Positions 1 to 4,224 of a DNA stretch of 7,271 bases are shown here, in pieces. This DNA comes from an uncultured Eubacteriales bacterium (GTDB taxonomy: Bacteria > Bacillota > Clostridia > Lachnospirales > Lachnospiraceae): positions 1 to 7,271 of the forward strand of contig UQVN01000177.1 in assembly GCA_900544525.1 (NCBI GenBank), in the 5' to 3' direction. The position numbers and the translations under genes were made by a program. Each line of letters starts with the position of its first letter. Positions within the stretch are counted from its first letter, which is position 1. The notes beneath the pieces are model-generated. The model was not told where the DNA came from. It worked only from the letters and a program-made list of their open reading frames with translations, and made no database searches.

Positions 1-80
1 GAAGATGAAAAGGCAATAAGAGAAAACAAAAGAGAATAAAGATGATTTAGTAAGAGATAGAAAAAAATAATTAAGAAACA

Positions 81-109
81 TTACAATAAGATATGCATTA
101 GGATAGATT
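81..109 (+). promoter_or_regulatory. Tentative sigma-A promoter upstream of the LacZ-like gene
   Basis: TTACAA (81-86), a 17-bp spacer and TAGATT (104-109) form a plausible but imperfect -35/-10 pair. It would start RNA near 116 and leave a leader of about 80 nt before the chosen start at 194. The surrounding DNA is very A-rich, so chance matches are likely. Confidence 0.3.
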
Positions 110-153
110 GAAAATAGAAGCGAATATTTCGATTGGTCTTAAGGAATGTGGGG

Positions 154-183
154 AAAGGAGTGTTACTCAAAATGGTGGGGTAA
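154..183 (+). promoter_or_regulatory. Strong ribosome site followed by an ATG-GTG-GGG-TAA mini-frame
   Basis: AAAGGAG (154-160) is the best Shine-Dalgarno match in front of the LacZ-like gene. The first ATG after it, at 172 with an 11-nt gap, reads only Met-Val-Gly before TAA (181-183). Removing one G from the GGGG run at 177-180 would put that ATG in frame with the long coding region. The site is therefore either a three-codon leader frame or the true start knocked out of frame by one base. It matters because the in-frame starts at 146 and 194 have poor ribosome sites: AAGGA directly touches ATG 146, and AAAGG lies only 4 nt before ATG 194. Confidence 0.45.
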
Positions 184-193
184 CAAAGGTATC

Positions 194-1615
194 ATGAAGC
201 ATGTAGTAAAAAATGTTTTAAAGGAAAAAAGAGACAGACTATATCATACACAAAATATTCAAAATATCAACATATTGCCGGGACATAAAAAATATACAAT
301 ATTTCATCCAGATATTTCAAAAAAACAGATGTTTCATGTTCCATCGGAGTGTATTTACAACATGGATAGGCGGTGGAGTACAGAAGAAATCGTTTTAAAT
401 GAAGCAGGATTTTCCAGAATAAAACGAACTTATTTAAGGCTTCCTGCAAGAATTAAGCCGAATATTTATGATAGAATCATTCGTTTGTCAAAAGAAGAAG
501 ATAAAAGATATTATTTTCAAATAGAAACATTTGGTAGCATTTTTGAGTTAGAGGTGAATGGACAATTAATAGCAGTTGGGGATGGGAAACAGCGTTTTTA
601 TGAGATAGACGTTTCAGATCATTTATGTTCTGGAAAAAATATATTCTCAATTCAATTTTATGGAGAAAAGAAGTTCATTTGGGAAAGTGCAAAGCTTCTT
701 GTAAGACCTATCAATCATATTGTGGACTATTCCATTGGATTCCAATACTTTGAACAAGAAAAAAAGATAAGAATCGACATTGAAACCTCTTATAAAAATG
801 AATTGATACCAACATTTTGTAGTATTCTTTCTCCTATTGGGAAAACCTTAGCAAAGATAAAATTGCGTTTGGGGAAAGGAACTATGGATTTACAAGATGT
901 AGAACTTTGGAATCATGAAACAAAGAAACAATATATTCTTGTGTTTGCTACAAAAGAGGAAGTTATTGCAGAAAAAGTAGGCTTTTTAGATATGAGCTTT
1001 GAAAACCAGCGGTGTAGAGTCAGTGGGAAAAAAGTGGAACTTCAAGTTATCAATTTAAATAGACAAATAGGGTGTTTACCAGATGAACTATTACAAAGAG
1101 AGATCGTAAAAAAGCTAAGAAGTTGGAAAAAGAGAAATTTCAATGCGATCTATGTAGAGGAAAAAATGTGTTCTGAATTTTTAGAAGAAGTCTGTTGTGA
1201 ACAAGGTTTTTATTATATTATTTCACATAAAGAATTTCAAATGGTGAAAAAAGAAAGCATCTTATCAGAAGAAGGAATCTTTCATCCAATGCCAGACGTC
1301 TATTTTCCGATTGAAATTCAAATATTGGAACCGAAAAAAGGATTACTTGGAATAAAAAGCAAATGGAATTTTGGAAACATTAAGGAGGATTATTATATCC
1401 GTATTTGTGTCTGTCAAGGAGGACAAAGAATAGGACACAATATAAAATATATTTTAGATTTTGAACCTAAGACGATGGAAACAATCGATGTGAGTTGGAT
1501 ATCAGAATTAGATGGGAAAATAGAAGTCCACGTGGAATTGTACCAAAGTGTTGGAAACGAATTGATACCAAAAGATTATTTATATGGTAAAAAAGTGCTT
1601 ACTATTGAAAAATAG
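194..1615 (+). CDS. LacZ-like (GH2) protein lacking most of the catalytic barrel; probable pseudo-enzyme
   Basis: This 473-residue protein has no signal peptide or membrane segment, so it is probably cytoplasmic. Recognised by eye, its segments follow LacZ order. Residues 28-40 (LPGHKKYTIFHPD) resemble the LacZ N-terminal 'NRLPAHs.f.P.pD' stretch. Residues 64-169 resemble the sugar-binding jelly roll (ELEVNGQLIAVGDG, then YEIDVSDHL). Residues 171-264 form an Ig-like domain (LWNHETKKQYIL, then EKVGF). Residues 269-345 match the start of the TIM barrel (VSGKKVEL, KKRNFNAI, CEQGFYYII). Residues 358-471 match the barrel end (EEGIFHPMPD) and the next Ig-like domain (KSKWNFGNIKEDYYI). The barrel section carrying the acid/base and nucleophile Glu is missing, as is the large C-terminal domain of ~1000-residue LacZ. 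beta-Galactosidase activity is therefore not expected; sugar binding is possible. The start is uncertain: ATG 146 would give 489 residues. Homology is strong by motif order but not computed. Confidence 0.8.
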   Translation: MKHVVKNVLKEKRDRLYHTQNIQNINILPGHKKYTIFHPDISKKQMFHVPSECIYNMDRRWSTEEIVLNEAGFSRIKRTYLRLPARIKPNIYDRIIRLSKEEDKRYYFQIETFGSIFELEVNGQLIAVGDGKQRFYEIDVSDHLCSGKNIFSIQFYGEKKFIWESAKLLVRPINHIVDYSIGFQYFEQEKKIRIDIETSYKNELIPTFCSILSPIGKTLAKIKLRLGKGTMDLQDVELWNHETKKQYILVFATKEEVIAEKVGFLDMSFENQRCRVSGKKVELQVINLNRQIGCLPDELLQREIVKKLRSWKKRNFNAIYVEEKMCSEFLEEVCCEQGFYYIISHKEFQMVKKESILSEEGIFHPMPDVYFPIEIQILEPKKGLLGIKSKWNFGNIKEDYYIRICVCQGGQRIGHNIKYILDFEPKTMETIDVSWISELDGKIEVHVELYQSVGNELIPKDYLYGKKVLTIEK

Positions 1616-1631
1616 TTGTAATTCGTTCTTA

Positions 1632-1643
1632 TCAAAATTTTGA
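1632..1643. repeat. 12-bp perfect palindrome between the LacZ-like and DUF951 genes
   Basis: TCAAAATTTTGA is a perfect inverted repeat in the 109-bp gap between the two genes. TATGAT (1647-1652) and GATAAT (1655-1660) lie just downstream and could be -10 elements for the DUF951 gene, but neither has a convincing -35 at 16-18 bp. An operator is possible; an A/T-rich coincidence is as likely. No convincing terminator is visible in this gap. Confidence 0.25.
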
Positions 1644-1724
1644 AAATATGATACGATAATGCTAACCAAATGAAAAAAGATTTTTTTCTTGTAAAAAAGT
1701 TAAAATAGAATGGGAGGCGGAATT

Positions 1725-1907
1725 GTGGATTTGCAAGTAGGAGATATTATTAAAATGAAGAAGCCACACCCATGTGGTGCTAATGAATGGGAAATTCTGC
1801 GAACAGGTATGGATTTTCGATTAAAATGTGAAGGATGTGGACATCAAGTGATGGTCAGCAGGAAATTAGTGGAAAAAAATTTTCGCGGAATTGTAAAAAA
1901 GGCTTGA
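1725..1907 (+). CDS. DUF951 family protein, small and Cys-containing
   Basis: This 60-residue protein belongs to the DUF951 family, whose biochemical role is unknown to me. The hallmark is visible: VGDIIKMKKPHPCGANEWE near the N-terminus, then RTGMDFRLKCEGCGH. Cys17, Cys35 and Cys38, with His15 or His40, could bind a metal such as zinc; this is inference. GTG 1725 was chosen because GGGAGG (1712-1717) lies 7 nt upstream. The in-frame ATG at 1710 overlaps that ribosome site and would add five residues outside the usual family start (VDLQVGD). In Firmicutes this family typically sits next to rpsF, as here. The coding region ends 102 nt before rpsF, and the -35 of the rpsF promoter overlaps its stop codon. 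Confidence 0.9.
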   Translation: MDLQVGDIIKMKKPHPCGANEWEILRTGMDFRLKCEGCGHQVMVSRKLVEKNFRGIVKKA

Positions 1908-1932
1908 TTCTTTAGATTTCCTGTGCTAAAAT
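1904..1932 (+). promoter_or_regulatory. Extended -10 promoter of the rpsF-ssb-rpsR operon
   Basis: TTGATT (1904-1909), a 17-bp spacer and TAAAAT (1927-1932) preceded by TG one base upstream (1924-1925) make a good extended -10 vegetative promoter. It overlaps the last codons and stop of the DUF951 gene. Transcription would begin near 1939, giving a leader of about 70 nt. The ribosomal operon therefore probably has its own promoter, although read-through from the DUF951 gene is possible. Confidence 0.65.
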
Positions 1933-1939
1933 TTTCAAT

Positions 1940-2009
1940 TGTGATATACAACTAACAATCCTTGCTCTTCGGAAAGAAGGGCCAGAGTCCAGAAGGAGGT
2001 GCTGACACG
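1940..2009 (+). promoter_or_regulatory. rpsF 5' leader with two competing small hairpins and a strong SD
   Basis: Two small folds can be drawn. CCTT (1960-1963) pairs with AAGG (1977-1980) around an inner CTT/AAG stem with a CGGA loop. GGGC (1979-1982) pairs with GTCC (1987-1990) over a CAGA loop. They share bases 1979-1980, so they exclude each other, and the second ends just before the AAGGAGGT ribosome site (1993-2000). In many bacteria an S6:S18 complex binds a leader structure with a conserved CCG to repress this operon. No CCG is visible here, so assignment to that motif is not supported by eye. The fold could be a divergent autoregulatory element or just a short leader. Confidence 0.35.
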
Positions 2010-2297
2010 ATGAATAAATACGAATTAGCGTTAGTTCTTAATGCAAAAATCGAAGATGATGAAAGAGCAGCAACTGTTGAAAAGATCAAAGAATTGATCA
2101 CAAAATTCGGCGGTACAGTAACAAACGTTGATGAATGGGGTAAGAAAAGATTAGCTTACGAAATTCAGAAAATGAGAGAAGGATATTACTATTTCATCCA
2201 GTTCGAAGCAGTATCTAGCTGTCCAGCTGAAATCGAACAAAGAGTTCGTATCATGGAAACAGTTTTAAGATACTTATGTGTTAAACAGGACGCATAA
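2010..2297 (+). CDS. rpsF: 30S ribosomal protein S6
   Basis: S6 is a component of the 30S subunit platform, where it pairs with S18 and contacts 16S rRNA. The 95-residue product has the normal family length and the family pattern: MNKYELALVLNAKI (beta 1), a helix at about 17-34, VDEWGKKRLAYEIQKMREGYY (40-60, the S6 signature region), and IMETVLRYLCVK near the end. ATG 2010 was chosen because AAGGAGGT (1993-2000) lies 9 nt upstream and the protein begins at the usual S6 start. The in-frame TTG at 1962 would add 16 non-conserved residues. The gene is first in an rpsF-ssb-rpsR operon, 17 nt before ssb. The acidic C-terminal tail seen in E. coli S6 is absent, as is usual in Firmicutes. Confidence 0.97.
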   Translation: MNKYELALVLNAKIEDDERAATVEKIKELITKFGGTVTNVDEWGKKRLAYEIQKMREGYYYFIQFEAVSSCPAEIEQRVRIMETVLRYLCVKQDA

Positions 2298-2314
2298 CGA
2301 ATAGGAGGAACTCC

Positions 2315-2770
2315 ATGAATAAAGTAGTTTTAATGGGTCGCCTTACAAGAGATCCTGAAGTGAGATATTCTCAGGGAGAAAAAGCGATGGCGATCGCTCG
2401 TTACACCTTAGCCGTTAACAGAAGATTCAAAAGAGATGGCGAACCAGATGCAGATTTTATTCCATGTGTTGCTTTTGGCAAAGCAGGAGAATTTGCAGAA
2501 AAATACTTCAAACAAGGTATGCGTATTGTAATCTCTGGAAGAATTCAAACAGGTAGCTATATGAATAAAGATGGTGTCCGTGTTTATACAACAGATATTA
2601 TTGTAGAAGAACAGGATTTTTGTGAAAGCAAAAATGCGATGGGACAGAGTCAATCTTTTGACGGAGGCTATCAGCAAGCACCAGCTGGAAGACCAGCTCC
2701 AAGTGCAGCAGTTGGCGACGGTTTTATGAGTATTCCTGATGGAATCGAAGAAGAACTGCCTTTTAACTAA
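2315..2770 (+). CDS. ssb: Single-stranded DNA-binding protein
   Basis: SSB coats single-stranded DNA in replication, recombination and repair, and recruits partner proteins through its C-terminal tip. The 151-residue product has an OB-fold at about 1-105 (MNKVVLMGRLTRDPEVRY, FIPCVAFGKAGEFAEKYFKQG, then GSYMNKDGVRVYTTDIIVEE). A flexible Gln/Gly/Ala/Pro-rich linker follows (about 110-135), then an acidic tip IEEELPFN. The tip ends in Asn rather than the Phe that terminates the classic DDDIPF tail. AGGAGG (2303-2308) lies 6 nt upstream of ATG. Placement between the S6 and S18 genes is the standard bacterial arrangement and links SSB supply to growth rate. This is the main housekeeping SSB type, not a phage or competence paralogue, judging by its position. 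Confidence 0.97.
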   Translation: MNKVVLMGRLTRDPEVRYSQGEKAMAIARYTLAVNRRFKRDGEPDADFIPCVAFGKAGEFAEKYFKQGMRIVISGRIQTGSYMNKDGVRVYTTDIIVEEQDFCESKNAMGQSQSFDGGYQQAPAGRPAPSAAVGDGFMSIPDGIEEELPFN

Positions 2771-2798
2771 TGATTGAATTTTTATAGGAGGTAATATC

Positions 2799-3059
2799 AT
2801 GGCTTTTAATAAAACAAACGCTGATTCTCCAATGAGAAGAAGAGGCGGACGTAGAAGAAAAAAAGTTTGTGTGTATTGTGCAGATAAAAACGCTGTTATC
2901 GATTACAAAGATGTAAACAAATTAAAAAGATACGTATCTGAAAGAGGAAAAATTCTTCCTAGAAGAATCACAGGAAACTGTGCGAAACATCAGAGAGCGC
3001 TTACTGTAGCAATCAAAAGAGCTAGACATTTAGCTTTAATGCCATACGTAGCAGACTAA
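2799..3059 (+). CDS. rpsR: 30S ribosomal protein S18
   Basis: S18 binds S6 on the 30S platform. The 86-residue product shows the basic N-terminal stretch (RRRGGRRRKK), the core IDYKDVNKLKRYVSERGKI, and the signature LPRRITGNCAKHQRALTVAIKRARHLALMPYV. Cys24, Cys27, Cys61 and His64 are all present, the pattern of a zinc-binding ('C+') S18 rather than a zinc-free paralogue; zinc occupancy is inferred. AGGAGGT (2786-2792) lies 6 nt upstream of ATG. It is the last gene of the operon, 28 nt after ssb, and is followed at once by a strong terminator. In many Firmicutes rplI or dnaB lie close downstream; they are not seen here. Confidence 0.97.
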   Translation: MAFNKTNADSPMRRRGGRRRKKVCVYCADKNAVIDYKDVNKLKRYVSERGKILPRRITGNCAKHQRALTVAIKRARHLALMPYVAD

Positions 3060-3081
3060 TACAATCGTATCGTATAGAATC

Positions 3082-3111
3082 ACCCCGTATCATTTGATAC
3101 GGGGTTTTTTT
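3082..3111 (+). terminator. Intrinsic terminator after rpsR
   Basis: The arms CCCCGTATC (3083-3091) and GATACGGGG (3096-3104) pair perfectly over an ATTT loop, with an added A-T pair at the base, and are followed by seven T residues (3105-3111). This is a textbook rho-independent terminator closing the ribosomal protein operon, 22 nt after the rpsR stop codon. Confidence 0.95.
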
Positions 3112-3271
3112 ATGTGCTAGGAATTTATGTTTCTTATCATATAAAAAAGCACTACCTACAGGCAATGACACTTGATTCTACGATAGGGAGTCTCTCGTAA
3201 AAGGAGTTATCTTATTATATAAAATCACTGGATGCTATGCACAAATCGTTTTAGCCCACAGATAAGAAAAA

Positions 3272-3300
3272 TTGCATTGATAAAATGATGTTATTTATAA
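3272..3300 (+). promoter_or_regulatory. Candidate distal promoter upstream of the transposase gene
   Basis: TTGCAT (3272-3277), a 17-bp spacer and TTATAA (3295-3300) form a possible vegetative promoter. It is weaker than the one 36 bp downstream, and the two could act as a tandem pair. The region is highly A/T-rich, so confidence is limited. Confidence 0.35.
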
Positions 3301-3307
3301 GTTTATA

Positions 3308-3336
3308 TTGAAATTAAAAATAATATGTATTACAAT
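3308..3336 (+). promoter_or_regulatory. Sigma-A promoter for the transposase gene
   Basis: TTGAAA (3308-3313), a 17-bp spacer and TACAAT (3331-3336) match the vegetative consensus at five of six positions in each box. RNA would begin near 3343, about 70 nt before the GTG start at 3412. No competing open frame lies between. Confidence 0.65.
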
Positions 3337-3363
3337 GTAAATAAGTGGGAGTAAATAAAAATG

Positions 3364-3389
3364 TAGCATAAAATGGGATAGCATAAGAT
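3364..3389 (+). repeat. Short tandem direct repeat in the transposase leader
   Basis: TAGCATAAAAT (3364-3374) and TAGCATAAGAT (3379-3389) are two 11-bp copies with one mismatch, 15 bp apart centre to centre. They lie between the predicted transcription start and the ribosome site. A protein- or RNA-binding role is possible; nothing else supports it. Confidence 0.4.
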
Positions 3390-3411
3390 AACCGTATTGA
3401 GGAGGGATATA

Positions 3412-4164
3412 GTGCCACGAGAGAGGAGAAGAGAAAGTAGTACAGGAATTTATCATATTGTGTTGCAAGGGAAGGAAGGACTGGGATTATTCCGCGAGGA
3501 AAAAGACTGTCGTTCCTTTCAGTATTTATTGGATAGTAAGTTAGAAGACATGGGAAACGTTGACATGGAATGTTCTTATATGGGGAAGAATCATTTTCAT
3601 GCCATTATAAGGACGGATTATAGGGATATGAGCGATTTTTGCAGTCGCTTATCCTCTAGTTATGCATGGGCATATAATGAGGAGCATAATCGAAGAGGCA
3701 GTATTTTTGCACGACGATTTTTAAGTGAGCCAATTGAAAATTCAAAAGAGTATGAACAAGTGATACAGTATTTAGAAAAACATCGAAGGAATGCCCATTG
3801 GAGAATGAATCCTTTTTATGAATTTGAAAATTGGAGGGAAGAAGTGGATAGAATCCCTGTCATTATGGATGTACCAGCCGATCTCCATCGACAGAAAGTA
3901 ACGATTTTTGCAAGAATTGTAATAAAAGAAATGAGACAGATGGAGATACGAGGAGTAGAGGAACTGGTAGAACAGGAAAAGATATGGATAGGAATACAAA
4001 AAGAAGCCAAGAGACTGTTTGGATATAGTAGAGATTTTAATAAAATTGTGAATGATTTCTTAAGAAATGGAAATAAACTTGCACCTCAACTAGAAAAGGG
4101 ATACAATAAGAAACAAAAATCCACGGTAGAGGCAAAACATATTCTTCCTAAAAAATGGAGATAA
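3412..4164 (+). CDS. REP-associated tyrosine transposase-like protein (IS200/Y1 HUH family)
   Basis: Proteins of this family cut and rejoin single-stranded DNA at hairpins through a 5'-phosphotyrosine link. The 250-residue product opens with the family hallmark (PRERRRESSTGIYHIVLQG). Residues 56-67 (YMGKNHFHAIIR) hold the HUH metal-binding pair His61/His63. Residues 94-107 (RRGSIFARRFLSEP) match the family's 'G.lfq.Rf.sepv' block. Tyr120 in VIQYLEKHRRNA aligns with the Tyr of 'YIHqNPvkA', the likely catalytic residue. A charged, probably helical extension (about 150-250) is not recognised. GTG 3412 was chosen because AGGAGG (3400-3405) lies 6 nt upstream; an in-frame TTG at 3397 overlaps that site. 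No flanking inverted repeats or partner tnpB gene are seen, so this is probably a resident single-copy RAYT rather than an active insertion sequence. Group assignment is uncertain. Confidence 0.9.
   Translation: MPRERRRESSTGIYHIVLQGKEGLGLFREEKDCRSFQYLLDSKLEDMGNVDMECSYMGKNHFHAIIRTDYRDMSDFCSRLSSSYAWAYNEEHNRRGSIFARRFLSEPIENSKEYEQVIQYLEKHRRNAHWRMNPFYEFENWREEVDRIPVIMDVPADLHRQKVTIFARIVIKEMRQMEIRGVEELVEQEKIWIGIQKEAKRLFGYSRDFNKIVNDFLRNGNKLAPQLEKGYNKKQKSTVEAKHILPKKWR
4079..4107 (+). promoter_or_regulatory. Candidate promoter inside the 3' end of the transposase gene
   Basis: TTGCAC (4079-4084), a 17-bp spacer and TACAAT (4102-4107) could start transcription near 4114. The membrane-protein gene at 4225 would then be expressed independently of the transposase. 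The -10 is good and the -35 keeps only TTG. No terminator separates the two genes, so co-transcription is also possible. Confidence 0.4.
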
Positions 4165-4191
4165 AAATAAAAAACGAGAAAAATGAAAATC

Positions 4192-4218
4192 GCTTCTACT
4201 GGGAAGAGTGTAGGAGGC
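4192..4218 (+). promoter_or_regulatory. Hairpin that can sequester the ribosome site of the GtrA-YfhO gene
   Basis: GCTTCTAC (4192-4199) can pair with GTAGGAGGC (4210-4218) over a 10-nt loop, with one bulged G and one G-T pair. The 3' arm contains AGGAGG (4212-4217), the ribosome site for GTG 4225, so folding would hide it. It is not followed by a T-run, so it is not a terminator. The CTAC/GTAG ends just after a transposase gene that uses hairpin DNA substrates are suggestive but unproven. Confidence 0.4.
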
Positions 4219-4224
4219 AAACAG

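Larger units (their letters stand above)
3112..3411. other. Gene-free 300-bp intergenic region
   Basis: No coding region with a ribosome site is visible on either strand; the longest frames checked, such as ATG 3165 (11 codons) and ATG 3233 (18 codons), lack a Shine-Dalgarno sequence. An AAAAGGAG at about 3199-3206 looks like an orphan ribosome site with no suitable start after it, so a decayed gene start is possible. The right third holds two promoter candidates and a short direct repeat, listed separately. No REP-type palindrome cluster, tRNA or IS end was recognised. Confidence 0.6.

Noticed and set aside
1..39. Open frame reading EDEKAIRENKRE then TAA, perhaps the end of an upstream gene
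   Set aside because: Only 12 codons of A/G-rich DNA; nothing distinguishes it from chance and no terminator follows.
1678..1692. GAAAAAAGATTTTTTTC as a terminator after the LacZ-like gene
   Set aside because: The arms are only A and T with a loop too small to fold, and no G/C-rich stem is present.
1962..2009. TTG start upstream of rpsF in the same frame
   Set aside because: It would add 16 residues that overlap the ribosome site and leader, and that are absent from the S6 family.
2408..2800. 130-codon open frame on the - strand
   Set aside because: It lies opposite ssb and the ssb-rpsR gap, has no recognisable domain, and is explained as the reverse shadow of a conserved gene.
3180..3198. 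ACGA...TCGT inverted repeat as a hairpin or regulatory RNA
   Set aside because: Only four outer base pairs form cleanly; the inner part does not pair well and there is no T-run.
3130..3269. TTTCTTATC (3130-3138) and GATAAGAAA (3261-3269) as inverted ends of a small element
   Set aside because: Only 9 bp of A/T-rich match, about 120 bp apart, with no target duplication or internal content to support a mobile element.
3772..4010. Overlapping - strand open frames within the transposase gene
   Set aside because: Low-complexity Phe/Tyr/Ser-rich reverse reading of an A/G-rich coding strand, with no family resemblance.
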